Below are positions 26,683 to 35,386 of a stretch of DNA of 64,000 nt, piece after piece. This stretch comes from JACCQS01 sp963766765 (GTDB lineage Bacteria; Actinomycetota; Actinomycetes; Mycobacteriales; Geodermatophilaceae), in contig CAVYBR010000017.1 of NCBI GenBank assembly GCA_963766765.1, forward strand, positions 1-64,000. Reading direction: 5' to 3'. Made by a program: the position numbers and the translations under genes. How positions within the stretch are numbered: position 1 is the stretch's first letter; each line of letters begins with the position of its first letter. Below the pieces are notes generated by a model that did not search any database, was not told where the DNA came from, and saw only the letters and a program-made list of their open reading frames with translations.

Positions 26683-27630
26683 TCACTCGGCGGACTCGGG
26701 CGCGCTCTGGTGCAGGAGAGCCCTGCGGCGGTCCAGGAAGCCGACCATGGCGGGCACCGGGCTGATGATCCGGGGACGCGCCGCCAGCCGCTCCTGATGC
26801 CGCGCGTTGACCTCCGGCATTTGCGACCAGTGGGAGGCGGGGCTGAGGTGGTGCTCCTGGTGGTAGCCGTCGTTGAACGTCACGAGGTTGTAGAACCGGC
26901 CGTAGTGGCTGACCGAATCGGTGGTGCGGGAATCGGGATCCGCCCCGTAGTGGCGGAAGTAGTTCTGCACGTTCACCAGGACCAGGGCGCAGGCGAACGC
27001 GGGCAGATAGCACACCAGCGTCCACTGCCAGGAGATCAGCGCGAAACCGACCAGGGCGAGGCAGTGCGCGGCGCGGTCGATCCGGATCTGGCGCAGTTCC
27101 CGTTCCCGGCGGTCGGGCTGACGCGAGGCGAGGCGGAGCAGGTTCTCGTCGGTCACCCGCCATCCGCGGACACCCATCGCCACCTCGGCGGCGCGACCGG
27201 CGAGCGAACTCAGCGCGCCACCCACGGCGTAGGACAGCAGCCGCTCGTGCTGGCCGTTCTTGCCCTTGCGGTAGGTGGACGAGCGGTCGCGGGTCGACCC
27301 GTCGGCATCCTGCCGGTCGTTGTTGTAGCGATGGTGATTACGGACGTGCGTGAACTGGTAGGCCTGGACCGACTGACCGATGTTGATCGAGTTCAGCACC
27401 GACATCGCGGCGTTCAGCCGGGGACTGACGAACCACGGCACATGGGTGAACAGGTGGGACACGACGATGATGTTGTAGGCCATCATCATCGTCAGCAGCA
27501 CGCCGGTGGCGATCCGCACGCCGGTCGGCAGTGCGTCCCACGCCACCGCGGAGCCGACCGTGATCGCCAACTGGGCAACGCTGATCCCGGCGAGGATCGC
27601 ATCCTTGGGCGTGTTCTTCCAGACCTTCAC
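26683..27630 (-). CDS. Membrane fatty-acid-desaturase-fold di-iron enzyme
   Basis: A protein of about 315 residues with several membrane helices and the three His boxes of integral di-iron desaturases/hydroxylases: HLFTH, HVRNHH and HQEHH near the C-terminus. GTG 27630 is chosen because AGGAGG lies 6 bases upstream; the GTG at 27645 overlaps that site. Enzymes of this fold in peptide clusters desaturate or hydroxylate amino-acid-derived chains (the rhizobitoxine desaturase is one known case). The substrate here is unknown. It is probably cotranscribed with the aminotransferase. Confidence 0.85.
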   Translation of the reverse strand: MKVWKNTPKDAILAGISVAQLAITVGSAVAWDALPTGVRIATGVLLTMMMAYNIIVVSHLFTHVPWFVSPRLNAAMSVLNSINIGQSVQAYQFTHVRNHHRYNNDRQDADGSTRDRSSTYRKGKNGQHERLLSYAVGGALSSLAGRAAEVAMGVRGWRVTDENLLRLASRQPDRRERELRQIRIDRAAHCLALVGFALISWQWTLVCYLPAFACALVLVNVQNYFRHYGADPDSRTTDSVSHYGRFYNLVTFNDGYHQEHHLSPASHWSQMPEVNARHQERLAARPRIISPVPAMVGFLDRRRALLHQSAPESAE

Positions 27631-27684
27631 TCGCTGCCTCCTCACGGCTCGCGGACGTCACCTTACACGCGGGTTTTCGCCGGA

Positions 27685-27697
27685 AGAAGAGTCTTCT
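27685..27697. promoter_or_regulatory. Perfect 13-base palindrome in a divergent promoter region
   Basis: AGAAGAGTCTTCT (AGAAGA-G-TCTTCT) lies in the 248-base gap between the leftward desaturase and the rightward amidinotransferase genes. It could be a repressor site acting on both. The rest of the gap contains AT-richer sequence around 27750-27790 that could hold promoters, but no clear consensus box. Confidence 0.3.
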
Positions 27698-27878
27698 GGA
27701 TCCCCGAACACCGCCCGCCGGAGGTATCCGCCATCCGGTCAGGGCGCGAATTCGTACTACCTGTTCTGATAGGAAAAGTATTAGATTACCCCCGGTGTCC
27801 AGTCGCAGCAGCTCGCGGCGGGCCTGGTGTGCGACTGCACGGTACCCGCGTATTCGAGCCGAGGAGTGACCGAACCCG

Positions 27879-28979
27879 ATGCGTGATTCCGATTCTGTCT
27901 CCGACCTCGCGAGCGGACCCAAGAGTCCGGTCGCCTGTTACAACGAGTGGGATCCGCTCGAGGAAGTGATCGTCGGCATCGTCGACAACGCGCACTTTCC
28001 GCCCTGGCACGTGGCCGTCGGCGCGCCACTGTCTGCCGAGCAGCGTGCAGTGTTCCAGGAACAGGCCGGACAGCCGTTTCCCGCCGACACGGTAGCGGCC
28101 GCGCGCGACGAACTCGACCAGCTGGTGAGCATCCTCGTCGACGAGGGCGTCGAGGTACGCCGGCCCGAACCGCGCGATCACTCCGTTCCGTACGGCGGGC
28201 CCGGCTGGGAGAGCACGGGTCTGTACGACGCGATGCCGCGCGACCTGTTGCTCGTCGTCGGTGACGAGATCATCGAGGCGCCGATGGCGTGGCGCTCGCG
28301 GCACCACGCGGCGTCGGCGTACCGGCCGCTGCTGAAGGACTACTTCCGCCGCGGCGCGCGCTGGACCTCCCCGCCGAAACCGGAGCTGGTCGACGACCTC
28401 TACGTCCAGGAATGGACCGACCAGCCGGACGGCGAGCCGTTCCGCTCCGTCATCACCGAGTACGAGCCGACCTTCGACGCCGCCGACTTCATCCGCTGCG
28501 GGCGGGACATCTTCGGCCAGCGCAGTCACGTCACGAACGCCATGGGCCTGGAGTGGGTCCGTCGCCATCTCGGCGACGAGTACCGCGTCCACGAGGTCAC
28601 CCTGGCCGACGACCACCCGATGCACATCGACGCCAGCCTGATGCCGCTGGCTCCCGGCAAGCTGCTGATCCAGGCGGAACGGGTGCCGGAGGTGCCCGAG
28701 TTGTTCAAGGACTGGGAGGTGCGCTCGGCACCGCAGCCGGTCATCCCCGACGGCCACCCGCTCTACATGACGAGCAAGTGGATCAACATGAACGTGCTGA
28801 TGATCGACGAGGACCGGATGGTCGTCGAAGCGCAGGACGAGCCGATGCGGAGGCTGGCCGAGAGCTGGGGCATCACCCCGATCCTGTGCCCGTTCCGGAA
28901 CTTCAACAGCTTCGGCGGCTCGTTCCACTGCGCGACGGTCGATATCCGCCGCCGGGGCGAACTGCGCTCCTACCTATGA
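27879..28979 (+). CDS. Amidinotransferase (glycine/L-arginine amidinotransferase family)
   Basis: A 366-residue enzyme that moves the amidino group of arginine to an amine, making a guanidino compound. Family motifs are NEWDPLEEVIVG at the N-terminus, FDAADFIRCGRDIFGQRSHV, HPMHIDASLMPL, and the active-site Cys (C351) in FGGSFHCATVDIRR. The Asp, His and Cys of the catalytic set are all visible. In antibiotic and toxin clusters such enzymes supply guanidino building blocks. It heads a rightward run of six genes and lies 46 bases before the next NRPS gene. Confidence 0.93.
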   Translation: MRDSDSVSDLASGPKSPVACYNEWDPLEEVIVGIVDNAHFPPWHVAVGAPLSAEQRAVFQEQAGQPFPADTVAAARDELDQLVSILVDEGVEVRRPEPRDHSVPYGGPGWESTGLYDAMPRDLLLVVGDEIIEAPMAWRSRHHAASAYRPLLKDYFRRGARWTSPPKPELVDDLYVQEWTDQPDGEPFRSVITEYEPTFDAADFIRCGRDIFGQRSHVTNAMGLEWVRRHLGDEYRVHEVTLADDHPMHIDASLMPLAPGKLLIQAERVPEVPELFKDWEVRSAPQPVIPDGHPLYMTSKWINMNVLMIDEDRMVVEAQDEPMRRLAESWGITPILCPFRNFNSFGGSFHCATVDIRRRGELRSYL

Positions 28980-29025
28980 TCCGGAGTTCGCCGCGCGCAG
29001 CCACGGGACCGAGGAACGCAACGCG

Positions 29026-32000
29026 ATGACCGACTGCCTGGTGCACCACCTCGTCGAGGGGCAGGCCGCGCGGACTCCGGACGCGATCGCGGTTGTCTGG
29101 GACGGTGGCACCTACACCTTCCACGAACTGGATCAGCGGGCATCCCGTTTCGCCCGGCTGCTGGTAGAGCGCGGTGTCCGGCCCGAGCAACTCGTCGGCG
29201 TCAGCATGGACCCGTCGCCCCTGCTCCTGGTGGCAATGCTGGGGATCTGGAAGGCCGGCGGTGCGTACGTCCCGATCGACCCGTCGCTGCCACGCGACGT
29301 GGCGGAGGGCATGGTCGCGGACGCCGGAGTGACTCTATTGGTCGGTAAGGGGCCTGTCGCGGTGGACCTCGCCGACGTTCGGACGATCGACCTCCAGGAC
29401 CTCGACCTGTCGAGTGGGCCGACCACGGTGCCGCCAGTGGAACTGGTGCCGGCCAACCTCGCGTACTGCGTGTTCACGTCGGGATCGACCGGCAAGCCCA
29501 AGCTGGTTGCCGTCGAGCACGCGAGCTTCGCCAATCACGGGCAGGCGCTGCGGAATCAGCTGTCCCTAGGCCCGCACGATCGGGTGCTGCAGTCCACGGC
29601 GATGGCGTTCGACGCCGCACTGGAGGAGATCTTGCCGGCCTGGGTCGCCGGCGGCGCGGTGGTGATGCCAGCGCAGCGCAAGTTCACCAGTGGCGAGCTG
29701 ACCGACGTCATCGAGCGGCTGTCCGTGTCGATGGTGAGCCTGCCCAGCGCCTACTGGCACCTGTGGGTCGAGGACCTGGCCACCGGATCGGTGCGTCTGC
29801 CGCCATCCTTGCGCACAGTCTTCATCGGCGGCGACAAGATCCTCGTCGACAAGCTGGCGGAGTGGTACCGCATCGCCGGGGCTGAGCGAATCAACTGGGT
29901 ATCGGACTACGGGCCGACCGAGACGTCCATCAGCGTCGCGCTGCACCATCCCGCCCGCGACGGTATCGGCGGATCCGACGGCTCGGACTACGCCTTGGTG
30001 TCGCTGGGGCGCCCGTTCGCGCAGGCAGCGCTGTACCTGCTGGACGACGATCTGCGACCAGTGCCGCAAGGAGCTCCCGGCGACTTGTGGGTTGGCGGGC
30101 CACCGGTGTCCCGTGGCTACTACCGCGCTCCCGCCATGACCGCCGACCGTTTTCGCCCCGACCCGCAGGGCCGGCCTGGCGCGCGGATGTACCGGACCGG
30201 TGATCGTGCGGCCCGGATGCCCGACGGCACCCTGTCCTTCCTCGGCCGCGTCGATCGCCAGGTGAAGATCCGCGGGCACCGGGTGGAGCTCGGCCAGGTG
30301 GAGAGTGCCCTGCATCAGCTCGACGGGGTGCGGGACGCCGTCGCGATCATCGTCGACAATCCACCGCTGGGGTCCTCCCTGGTCGCCTATGTCGAGGCCG
30401 GGCCCGGCCTGCTGGAGCCGGAGATTCGCGCGCGTCTGGTCGAGCGGCTGCCGGATTCCATGGTGCCGACGACGATCGTGCTGCTCGACGAGATCCCTCG
30501 CTCGCCCCTCAACGGGAAGGTTGCCCGCGCCGCCCTCCCGCCGATCGGGCGCGGACGAACCGGACCCGGTGGTGAGCCGGCGATGACCACGCTCGAACGC
30601 GCTGTCGCGTTGGTCATCTCCGACGTGCTGAAGGCGCCGGTGACTGACCGGTACGAGGACTTCTTCCTTGCCGGAGGCGATTCCCTGCAAGGCCTGCAGG
30701 TACTGAACCGGGTCGCCGAAGTGACTGGCGTGGCCCTGAAGTTCGAGCAACTGCGGGCGGCGCCGCACGTCGCGGGCATCGCCGCACTGGTACTGCGGGA
30801 GCGGGGCGTCAGCCCTGCCGGGCAGGCGGTCGTGCCGGCCACGACCCGCGCGGAGCGCCAGCCTGCATCTCTTGGGCAGCAGGCACTCTGGTTCCTCGAC
30901 CAGGTTCACCGAGGCGAGCCCGTGTACACGATCCCGGTCTGCTACCGGATCCGTGGACCGCTCGACCTCGAACGCCTCGACGCCGCTCTGGCGGCGATCG
31001 TCGCCCGGCACGAGGCACTGCGGACGGTGCTGGTGCACGAGGGCGGCAAGGTGTGGCAGCAGGTTCGATCCGCGGCACCCGTGCAAACCGAGGTCATCCG
31101 CGCCGCCAGCTTCGCAGCCGCCGCTGACTGTGCGCGAAACGCGGCCAGGAAACCTTTCGAGCTGGGCGGGAGATCGCTGCTGCGCTCGACCGTCTTCCAG
31201 CTCGAGGACGAGTGTTTGTGGCTGCTGAACGTGCACCACTCGGTGTTCGATGCCTGGTCCCTCGCCGTGTTCTGGCGAGAACTCACCGAGCTTTACCAAG
31301 GCAGGTCACTGCCGGACGTCACGGTGCAGTACGCCGACTACGTCGTGTGGCAGCAGCGCTGGCTGCAAGGATCTGAGGCGAAGACGCAGCTGGAGTACTG
31401 GCGGGCCAAGCTCGCTGATGCCCCCGTGCCGACGCCACCGGGAGTTCGCACCGGGGCTGCCCGTGCCGGCACGGACGGTTTCGCACTGCCGCTGCCGCCG
31501 GAAGGCCTGCAGACCGCGGCCGTCGAGCGCGTCGCGCGGGAGTGCCGATCCACCCCGTTCGCTGTTCTCCTCGCCGCGTTTTTCCTGACGTTGGGTCGTA
31601 CCGGAGCCGGGGACGATCTCGTGGTGGGGGTGCCGGTGGCGTGCCGCAACCGGCCCGGTACCGAGAACATCATCGGTTACCTGATGAACACGGTCGCGGT
31701 GCGCACCCGGCTGGTGCCGACGATGAACTTCCGGGAGCTGGTCGCCGCTACCGATGCGGCGATCGCCGAAGCCCTGACCCACCAGGAACTGCCCTTCGCC
31801 GAAGCGGTGAAGGAAGTTGCGCGCACCGCCCGGCCGGGCGAGAACCCGATCTTCGAAGCGATGTTCGCCTTCCAGTCGACGCCGCTCGACGGCCTCGACG
31901 GCATCGCGGAACTGGAGATCACGGAGTACTTCGTCCACGCCGCGACGGCGAAGGCCCCGCTGATGTGGACCGCGCGCCAGCAACCGGCCGGCCTGGTCGG

Positions 32001-32151
32001 TGAGGTCGAGTACGCCGCCGACCGCTTCGACCCCGAGTCCGCCGGCCAGTGGCAGGCAGAACTGCTCACCACGGTGGAGACGGCGTTGACCCAGCCTGAC
32101 CTGCCGATCGGCAAGCTCTTCGCCTTCGGCCCGGCGGCAGGACAGTCGTGA
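29026..32151 (+). CDS. NRPS module A-T-C
   Basis: A 1041-residue synthetase. The A domain includes YCVFTSGSTGKPKLVAVEH, SDYGPTETSISVAL, RVDRQVKIRGHRVELGQVES and NGKVARAAL. The carrier site is LAGGDSLQGLQVL near 551. A C-terminal C domain has HHSVFDAWS, where Ala replaces the usual Gly of HHxxxDG. The hand-aligned pocket (DAESFGDISK) has acidic residues at two positions, which would suit a basic or guanidino side chain such as the amidinotransferase product. That is a guess from charge only. GAGGAA precedes the ATG. A strong hairpin starts 10 bases after the stop. Confidence 0.9.
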   Translation: MTDCLVHHLVEGQAARTPDAIAVVWDGGTYTFHELDQRASRFARLLVERGVRPEQLVGVSMDPSPLLLVAMLGIWKAGGAYVPIDPSLPRDVAEGMVADAGVTLLVGKGPVAVDLADVRTIDLQDLDLSSGPTTVPPVELVPANLAYCVFTSGSTGKPKLVAVEHASFANHGQALRNQLSLGPHDRVLQSTAMAFDAALEEILPAWVAGGAVVMPAQRKFTSGELTDVIERLSVSMVSLPSAYWHLWVEDLATGSVRLPPSLRTVFIGGDKILVDKLAEWYRIAGAERINWVSDYGPTETSISVALHHPARDGIGGSDGSDYALVSLGRPFAQAALYLLDDDLRPVPQGAPGDLWVGGPPVSRGYYRAPAMTADRFRPDPQGRPGARMYRTGDRAARMPDGTLSFLGRVDRQVKIRGHRVELGQVESALHQLDGVRDAVAIIVDNPPLGSSLVAYVEAGPGLLEPEIRARLVERLPDSMVPTTIVLLDEIPRSPLNGKVARAALPPIGRGRTGPGGEPAMTTLERAVALVISDVLKAPVTDRYEDFFLAGGDSLQGLQVLNRVAEVTGVALKFEQLRAAPHVAGIAALVLRERGVSPAGQAVVPATTRAERQPASLGQQALWFLDQVHRGEPVYTIPVCYRIRGPLDLERLDAALAAIVARHEALRTVLVHEGGKVWQQVRSAAPVQTEVIRAASFAAAADCARNAARKPFELGGRSLLRSTVFQLEDECLWLLNVHHSVFDAWSLAVFWRELTELYQGRSLPDVTVQYADYVVWQQRWLQGSEAKTQLEYWRAKLADAPVPTPPGVRTGAARAGTDGFALPLPPEGLQTAAVERVARECRSTPFAVLLAAFFLTLGRTGAGDDLVVGVPVACRNRPGTENIIGYLMNTVAVRTRLVPTMNFRELVAATDAAIAEALTHQELPFAEAVKEVARTARPGENPIFEAMFAFQSTPLDGLDGIAELEITEYFVHAATAKAPLMWTARQQPAGLVGEVEYAADRFDPESAGQWQAELLTTVETALTQPDLPIGKLFAFGPAAGQS

Positions 32152-32160
32152 CAAACCTTT

Positions 32161-32199
32161 GACATAGGCATCAGCGTTTGGTTCGCTGATGCCTATGTC
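32161..32199 (+). terminator. Perfect 16-bp stem hairpin, terminator-like, overlapping the next start codon
   Basis: GACATAGGCATCAGCG and CGCTGATGCCTATGTC pair perfectly over 16 bases with a 7-base loop (TTTGGTT). It starts 10 bases after the NRPS stop. The right arm contains both possible start codons (ATG 32189 and 32195) of the desaturase gene. No T-run follows, so it may act as a processing or translation-control structure instead of an intrinsic terminator. Confidence 0.6.
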
Positions 32200-33193
32200 T
32201 CACACTGCTGCCGTTGGCCAACTGGGCGGTCGCGGGACAAAGCATCGGTTCTCACCAGAGATCCTCGAGGCGGTGCGGACCGCGTCCCGGCTGGACAACT
32301 GGCACGGTCCCTTCGAGCTCGTCCGGCACTATTTCTGGATCGCGTTCTGGTGCGCGGCGGCAGTGCTCACCTTCGACCACTGGCCGCTGTGGGCGTCGAT
32401 CCCGGTCTATTTCGTCGCCGCCTTCTTCATCGGTGGCCGCCAGCGCGCGGTGGCCGGGGTGCTGCACATGGCCACCCACCGCGCCTTCATGGCCAACCAC
32501 CGCGTGGGCAGTGTGCTCGGCGCTCTCTTCGGCGGGCATCCGGTGCTGCACAGCTTCACCGCGTACCGCGCTTCGCACCTCGGTGAACATCACGGCCGGC
32601 TGGGCGACCCGGAACGCGATCCCGACTACCGCCAGTACAAGGACAACGGCTTGTGCGGCGACAACCTCGGGCGCGCCGCGCTGAACCGCTACCTGCGCAA
32701 GGTGGTCGGGCCGCGCGCGACCGGCTCGTACATCCTCTACCTGCTGCGGCACCGGATCTTCTCGAAGGACGAGACCCCGATCGAGCGCACGCTGCGCATC
32801 GTCGTCCTGGTCGCGGTGCTGGCCTGGTCGATCGCCGGTGGCTGGTGGATGTGGCTGATCCTGCTCTGGTTCGTCCCGCTGGTCACCACGCAGGTCTGGA
32901 TCGGTTCGGTCGCCGAGCTGATGGAGCACTTCCCGCTGATCGAGAACGCGCCGCGCATCGACCTCTACATGTCGTGGAACCGGGAGTACGGCTTCTTCAC
33001 CCGGTTCCTGTTCGGCGAGGCCGACGGCGAGGGTTTCCATCTGGCCCATCACCTCTTTCCCCGGACCCCGATGTGGCGGCTGCGCGAGGTCGACGCGATC
33101 CTGGCGAACGACCCGGCGTACGCGGCACTCCCCCGCCTCAGCGGAGTTCTCGGCGGCATGGTCCAGATCTACCGGTCCCTGCCCAGTTCGTGA
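32189..33193 (+). CDS. Second membrane fatty-acid-desaturase-fold di-iron enzyme
   Basis: A protein of about 334 residues with hydrophobic helices and three His boxes: HMATH (93-97), HLGEHH (130-135) and HLAHHLFP near the C-terminus. It is only distantly like the desaturase encoded at 26683. No ribosome site precedes ATG 32189 or 32195, and both lie inside a perfect hairpin, so an internal start around residue 29 is possible. It is in the rightward run with the NRPS and oxygenase genes. A carrier-bound or free amino acid is the likely substrate; a lipid side chain cannot be excluded. Confidence 0.85.
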   Translation: MPMSHTAAVGQLGGRGTKHRFSPEILEAVRTASRLDNWHGPFELVRHYFWIAFWCAAAVLTFDHWPLWASIPVYFVAAFFIGGRQRAVAGVLHMATHRAFMANHRVGSVLGALFGGHPVLHSFTAYRASHLGEHHGRLGDPERDPDYRQYKDNGLCGDNLGRAALNRYLRKVVGPRATGSYILYLLRHRIFSKDETPIERTLRIVVLVAVLAWSIAGGWWMWLILLWFVPLVTTQVWIGSVAELMEHFPLIENAPRIDLYMSWNREYGFFTRFLFGEADGEGFHLAHHLFPRTPMWRLREVDAILANDPAYAALPRLSGVLGGMVQIYRSLPSS

Positions 33194-33236
33194 GTACTGT
33201 GATCGATCCGCGAGCGTACGAGGGAAGAGCCTGGCC

Positions 33237-34169
33237 ATGACACGTTTCGGACAGCTCGGAACCGACTCGCTGTTGCCGGACGGCGACGGCCTCGACGTCT
33301 CCGACCACCGCATCGGGGAACTGCTGACGGCCACCGGCGCCCTGCAGATCGATGTCGGCGAACTGGACGTCGATCGCTTCGCCCTCTTCAACCAGCAGTT
33401 GATTCGCAGGCCCGCCGCGTACCGGGAGGCCGCGACACCGCGCACCCAGTTCGCCGCTCAGGTCTGGTCCGCCACCGACCTGCCCGGTACCCAGTCGATC
33501 GCCCCGCACAACGAGAGTTCGTACCGGCTCGTCTGGCCCGGGCGGATCCTGTTCGGATGCGCCGAGGCGGCAGAGACGGGTGGTGAGACCACGCTGACCG
33601 ACGTACAAGCCGTTCTCGACGATCTCCCGCCGGCCTTGGTCGAGGAGTTCGAAGAGCGCGGCTGGCTGCTGGTCCGCAACTACCAGCCAGGGTTCGGCCG
33701 AACCTGGCAGGACGCGTTCTCCAGCGACGCCCGGGAGGACGTGCACCAGTACTGCAAGGACAACGACATCGACGCCGAATGGCTCGACGACGATGTCCTC
33801 CGCACCCGGCAGGTGCGCTCGGCCGTGGTGCGGCATCCGGGCACCGGCGCCAGGCTGTGGTTCAACCACATCGTCTTCTGGCATCCGTCCTCGCTGGCGC
33901 CGAGTCACCGCGAATTCCTCGAAGCCGAGTTCGGCGCGGACGGTCTTCCGTTCGCCACGTACTACGGAGACGGCGGCGTGATCCCCGCTGCGGTGGTCGC
34001 CGAGATTCGTGCCGCGTACAGCCGCAACACGATCGCGTACCCTTGGCGGCCGGGCCTGCTGATGCTGCTCGACAACATGCGCGTGGCGCATGGCCGGCTG
34101 CCGTATACGGGCACGCGCAGAGTCCTGGTCGGCATGGGTGACGAGATCGAGCGCCGGACGGTCAGCTGA
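33237..34169 (+). CDS. TauD/SyrP-like Fe(II)/2-oxoglutarate oxygenase
   Basis: A 310-residue non-heme iron enzyme. The metal triad starts with HNE (H91, E93 in APHNESSYRLVWPGRI) and ends with the distal His in DNMRVAHGRLPYTGTRRVL, where an Arg binds 2-oxoglutarate. GGETTLTDVQAVLDDLP and LWFNHIVFWHPS fit the SyrP branch, which beta-hydroxylates carrier-bound amino acids. GAGGGAAG lies 9 bases before the ATG. The HxE instead of HxD first motif is common in this branch. It likely hydroxylates a building block of the peptide. Confidence 0.87.
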   Translation: MTRFGQLGTDSLLPDGDGLDVSDHRIGELLTATGALQIDVGELDVDRFALFNQQLIRRPAAYREAATPRTQFAAQVWSATDLPGTQSIAPHNESSYRLVWPGRILFGCAEAAETGGETTLTDVQAVLDDLPPALVEEFEERGWLLVRNYQPGFGRTWQDAFSSDAREDVHQYCKDNDIDAEWLDDDVLRTRQVRSAVVRHPGTGARLWFNHIVFWHPSSLAPSHREFLEAEFGADGLPFATYYGDGGVIPAAVVAEIRAAYSRNTIAYPWRPGLLMLLDNMRVAHGRLPYTGTRRVLVGMGDEIERRTVS

Positions 34170-34266
34170 CGCGTCTAAGTGGCGTTTGCACAACAGCATC
34201 TGCTCCCCCATGCTGGGAGCGAAGAAACGGTATCCCTCACGGGGCATGACTTCAGGAGGTTCGGAT

Positions 34267-34497
34267 ATGGCGGTCGATCAGTCACCCGATGAGGGCGGCA
34301 GCGCGTCGAGCACCGTCTACGAAGTAGTCATGAACCACGAAGAGCAGTACTCCATCTGGCCGGCTGACCAGCCCGTTCCCGCGGGCTGGAACCTGGTGGG
34401 ATTCCAGGGGCCGAAGTCCGATGCGCTCGACCACATCGAGAAGGTCTGGACCGACATCGCTCCTTTGAGCGTGCGGCAGGCGAACGCGCAGTCCTAG
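34267..34497 (+). CDS. MbtH-like protein
   Basis: A 76-residue partner that activates adenylation domains. The family pattern is plain: VMNHEEQYSIWP, PVPAGWNLVGF and HIEKVWTDIAPLSVR, with the conserved Trp residues. AGGAGG lies 7 bases before the ATG. It is the only MbtH gene in the window and would serve some or all of the five A domains. Confidence 0.93.
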   Translation: MAVDQSPDEGGSASSTVYEVVMNHEEQYSIWPADQPVPAGWNLVGFQGPKSDALDHIEKVWTDIAPLSVRQANAQS

Positions 34498-34563
34498 GAC
34501 GGCGGGGCCCGGAGCGTTCAACTGATCGCCGGGCGAAGTGACCGCCCCCGCTAGAGTGCAGTC

Positions 34564-35370
34564 ATGGCGGAGCTCGAGGCGATCACCATCGACGAGATGT
34601 ACAGTCCCGACGTCGAGGCGATCGAGCGGGTACTGGATGGTAGTTTCGACCCGCGCAGCTCCGCCACCTTGTTCGCCATGCTCGACGTCGGGCCGGGCGA
34701 TCTGGTGCTCGACATCGGCGGCCGGGACGCGTCCCACTCGCTGGCGCTGGTCAAGATCTTCGGCTGCCGCGCAGTGTCGGTGGACCCGGTCGACAGCAAC
34801 AACGAGCGCGCGCGAGCCGCTGTCGCCGAGCACCCGCTGGGGTCGCAGGTGTCGATCCGGCCGGGCGTGATGGAAGAGATTCCGGGGTCGGACCATGAGT
34901 TCGACTTCGTCTTCAGTCACGACATGTTCTTCCATGTGGTGGATGCCGACCACGCTCTCGCCGAGGCCTACCGGGTCCTCAAACCCGGTCGGCACCTGCT
35001 CGTCTACCAGACGTTCGCCACCGATCGGCTCGAGCCGCGGGAGAAGGCCCAGATCTACGCCGGGCTGGCTGTGGTTCCCGAGCGGATGGTGCCGGCCGAC
35101 TTCGAGAAGCGGGCGCTGGCGACCGGCTTCGTCATCGAAGAGATCGACATCGTCGGATCCGAGTGGCGGGAAGCATCGGAGGAGGACGGCATCAACCTGA
35201 CGTCCCGGCAGCTCCTGTACGCAGCGCGGTTGCTGCGAAAGCCCGCGCAACTACGGGCCGAGCTCGGCGACACCAACTACCAGGTCGAGCTCGCGAACGC
35301 CCTGTGGGGTGTGTACCAAATGATCGGGAAGCTGGAGCCCAGGGTCTACGTCCTTCGCAAACCCAGCTAG
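34564..35370 (+). CDS. SAM-dependent methyltransferase
   Basis: A 268-residue class I methyltransferase. Motif I is DLVLDIGGRDASHSLAL, with SVDPVDSNN as the acidic end, FDFVFSHDMFFHVVDADHAL, and YRVLKPGRHLLVYQTF. Like ubiquinone-type (UbiE) small-molecule methyltransferases, it probably methylates O, N or C of the product or a precursor. It is the last of the rightward run and converges on the PKS gene with 16 bases between stops. Confidence 0.85.
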   Translation: MAELEAITIDEMYSPDVEAIERVLDGSFDPRSSATLFAMLDVGPGDLVLDIGGRDASHSLALVKIFGCRAVSVDPVDSNNERARAAVAEHPLGSQVSIRPGVMEEIPGSDHEFDFVFSHDMFFHVVDADHALAEAYRVLKPGRHLLVYQTFATDRLEPREKAQIYAGLAVVPERMVPADFEKRALATGFVIEEIDIVGSEWREASEEDGINLTSRQLLYAARLLRKPAQLRAELGDTNYQVELANALWGVYQMIGKLEPRVYVLRKPS

Positions 35371-35386
35371 CGCAGGGCGCGCCCGC

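Noticed and set aside
25554..34169. Assigning a viomycin/capreomycidine pathway
   Set aside because: The aminotransferase only loosely resembles VioD, and the oxygenase is SyrP-like, not clearly an arginine beta-hydroxylase. The desaturases have no place in that pathway.
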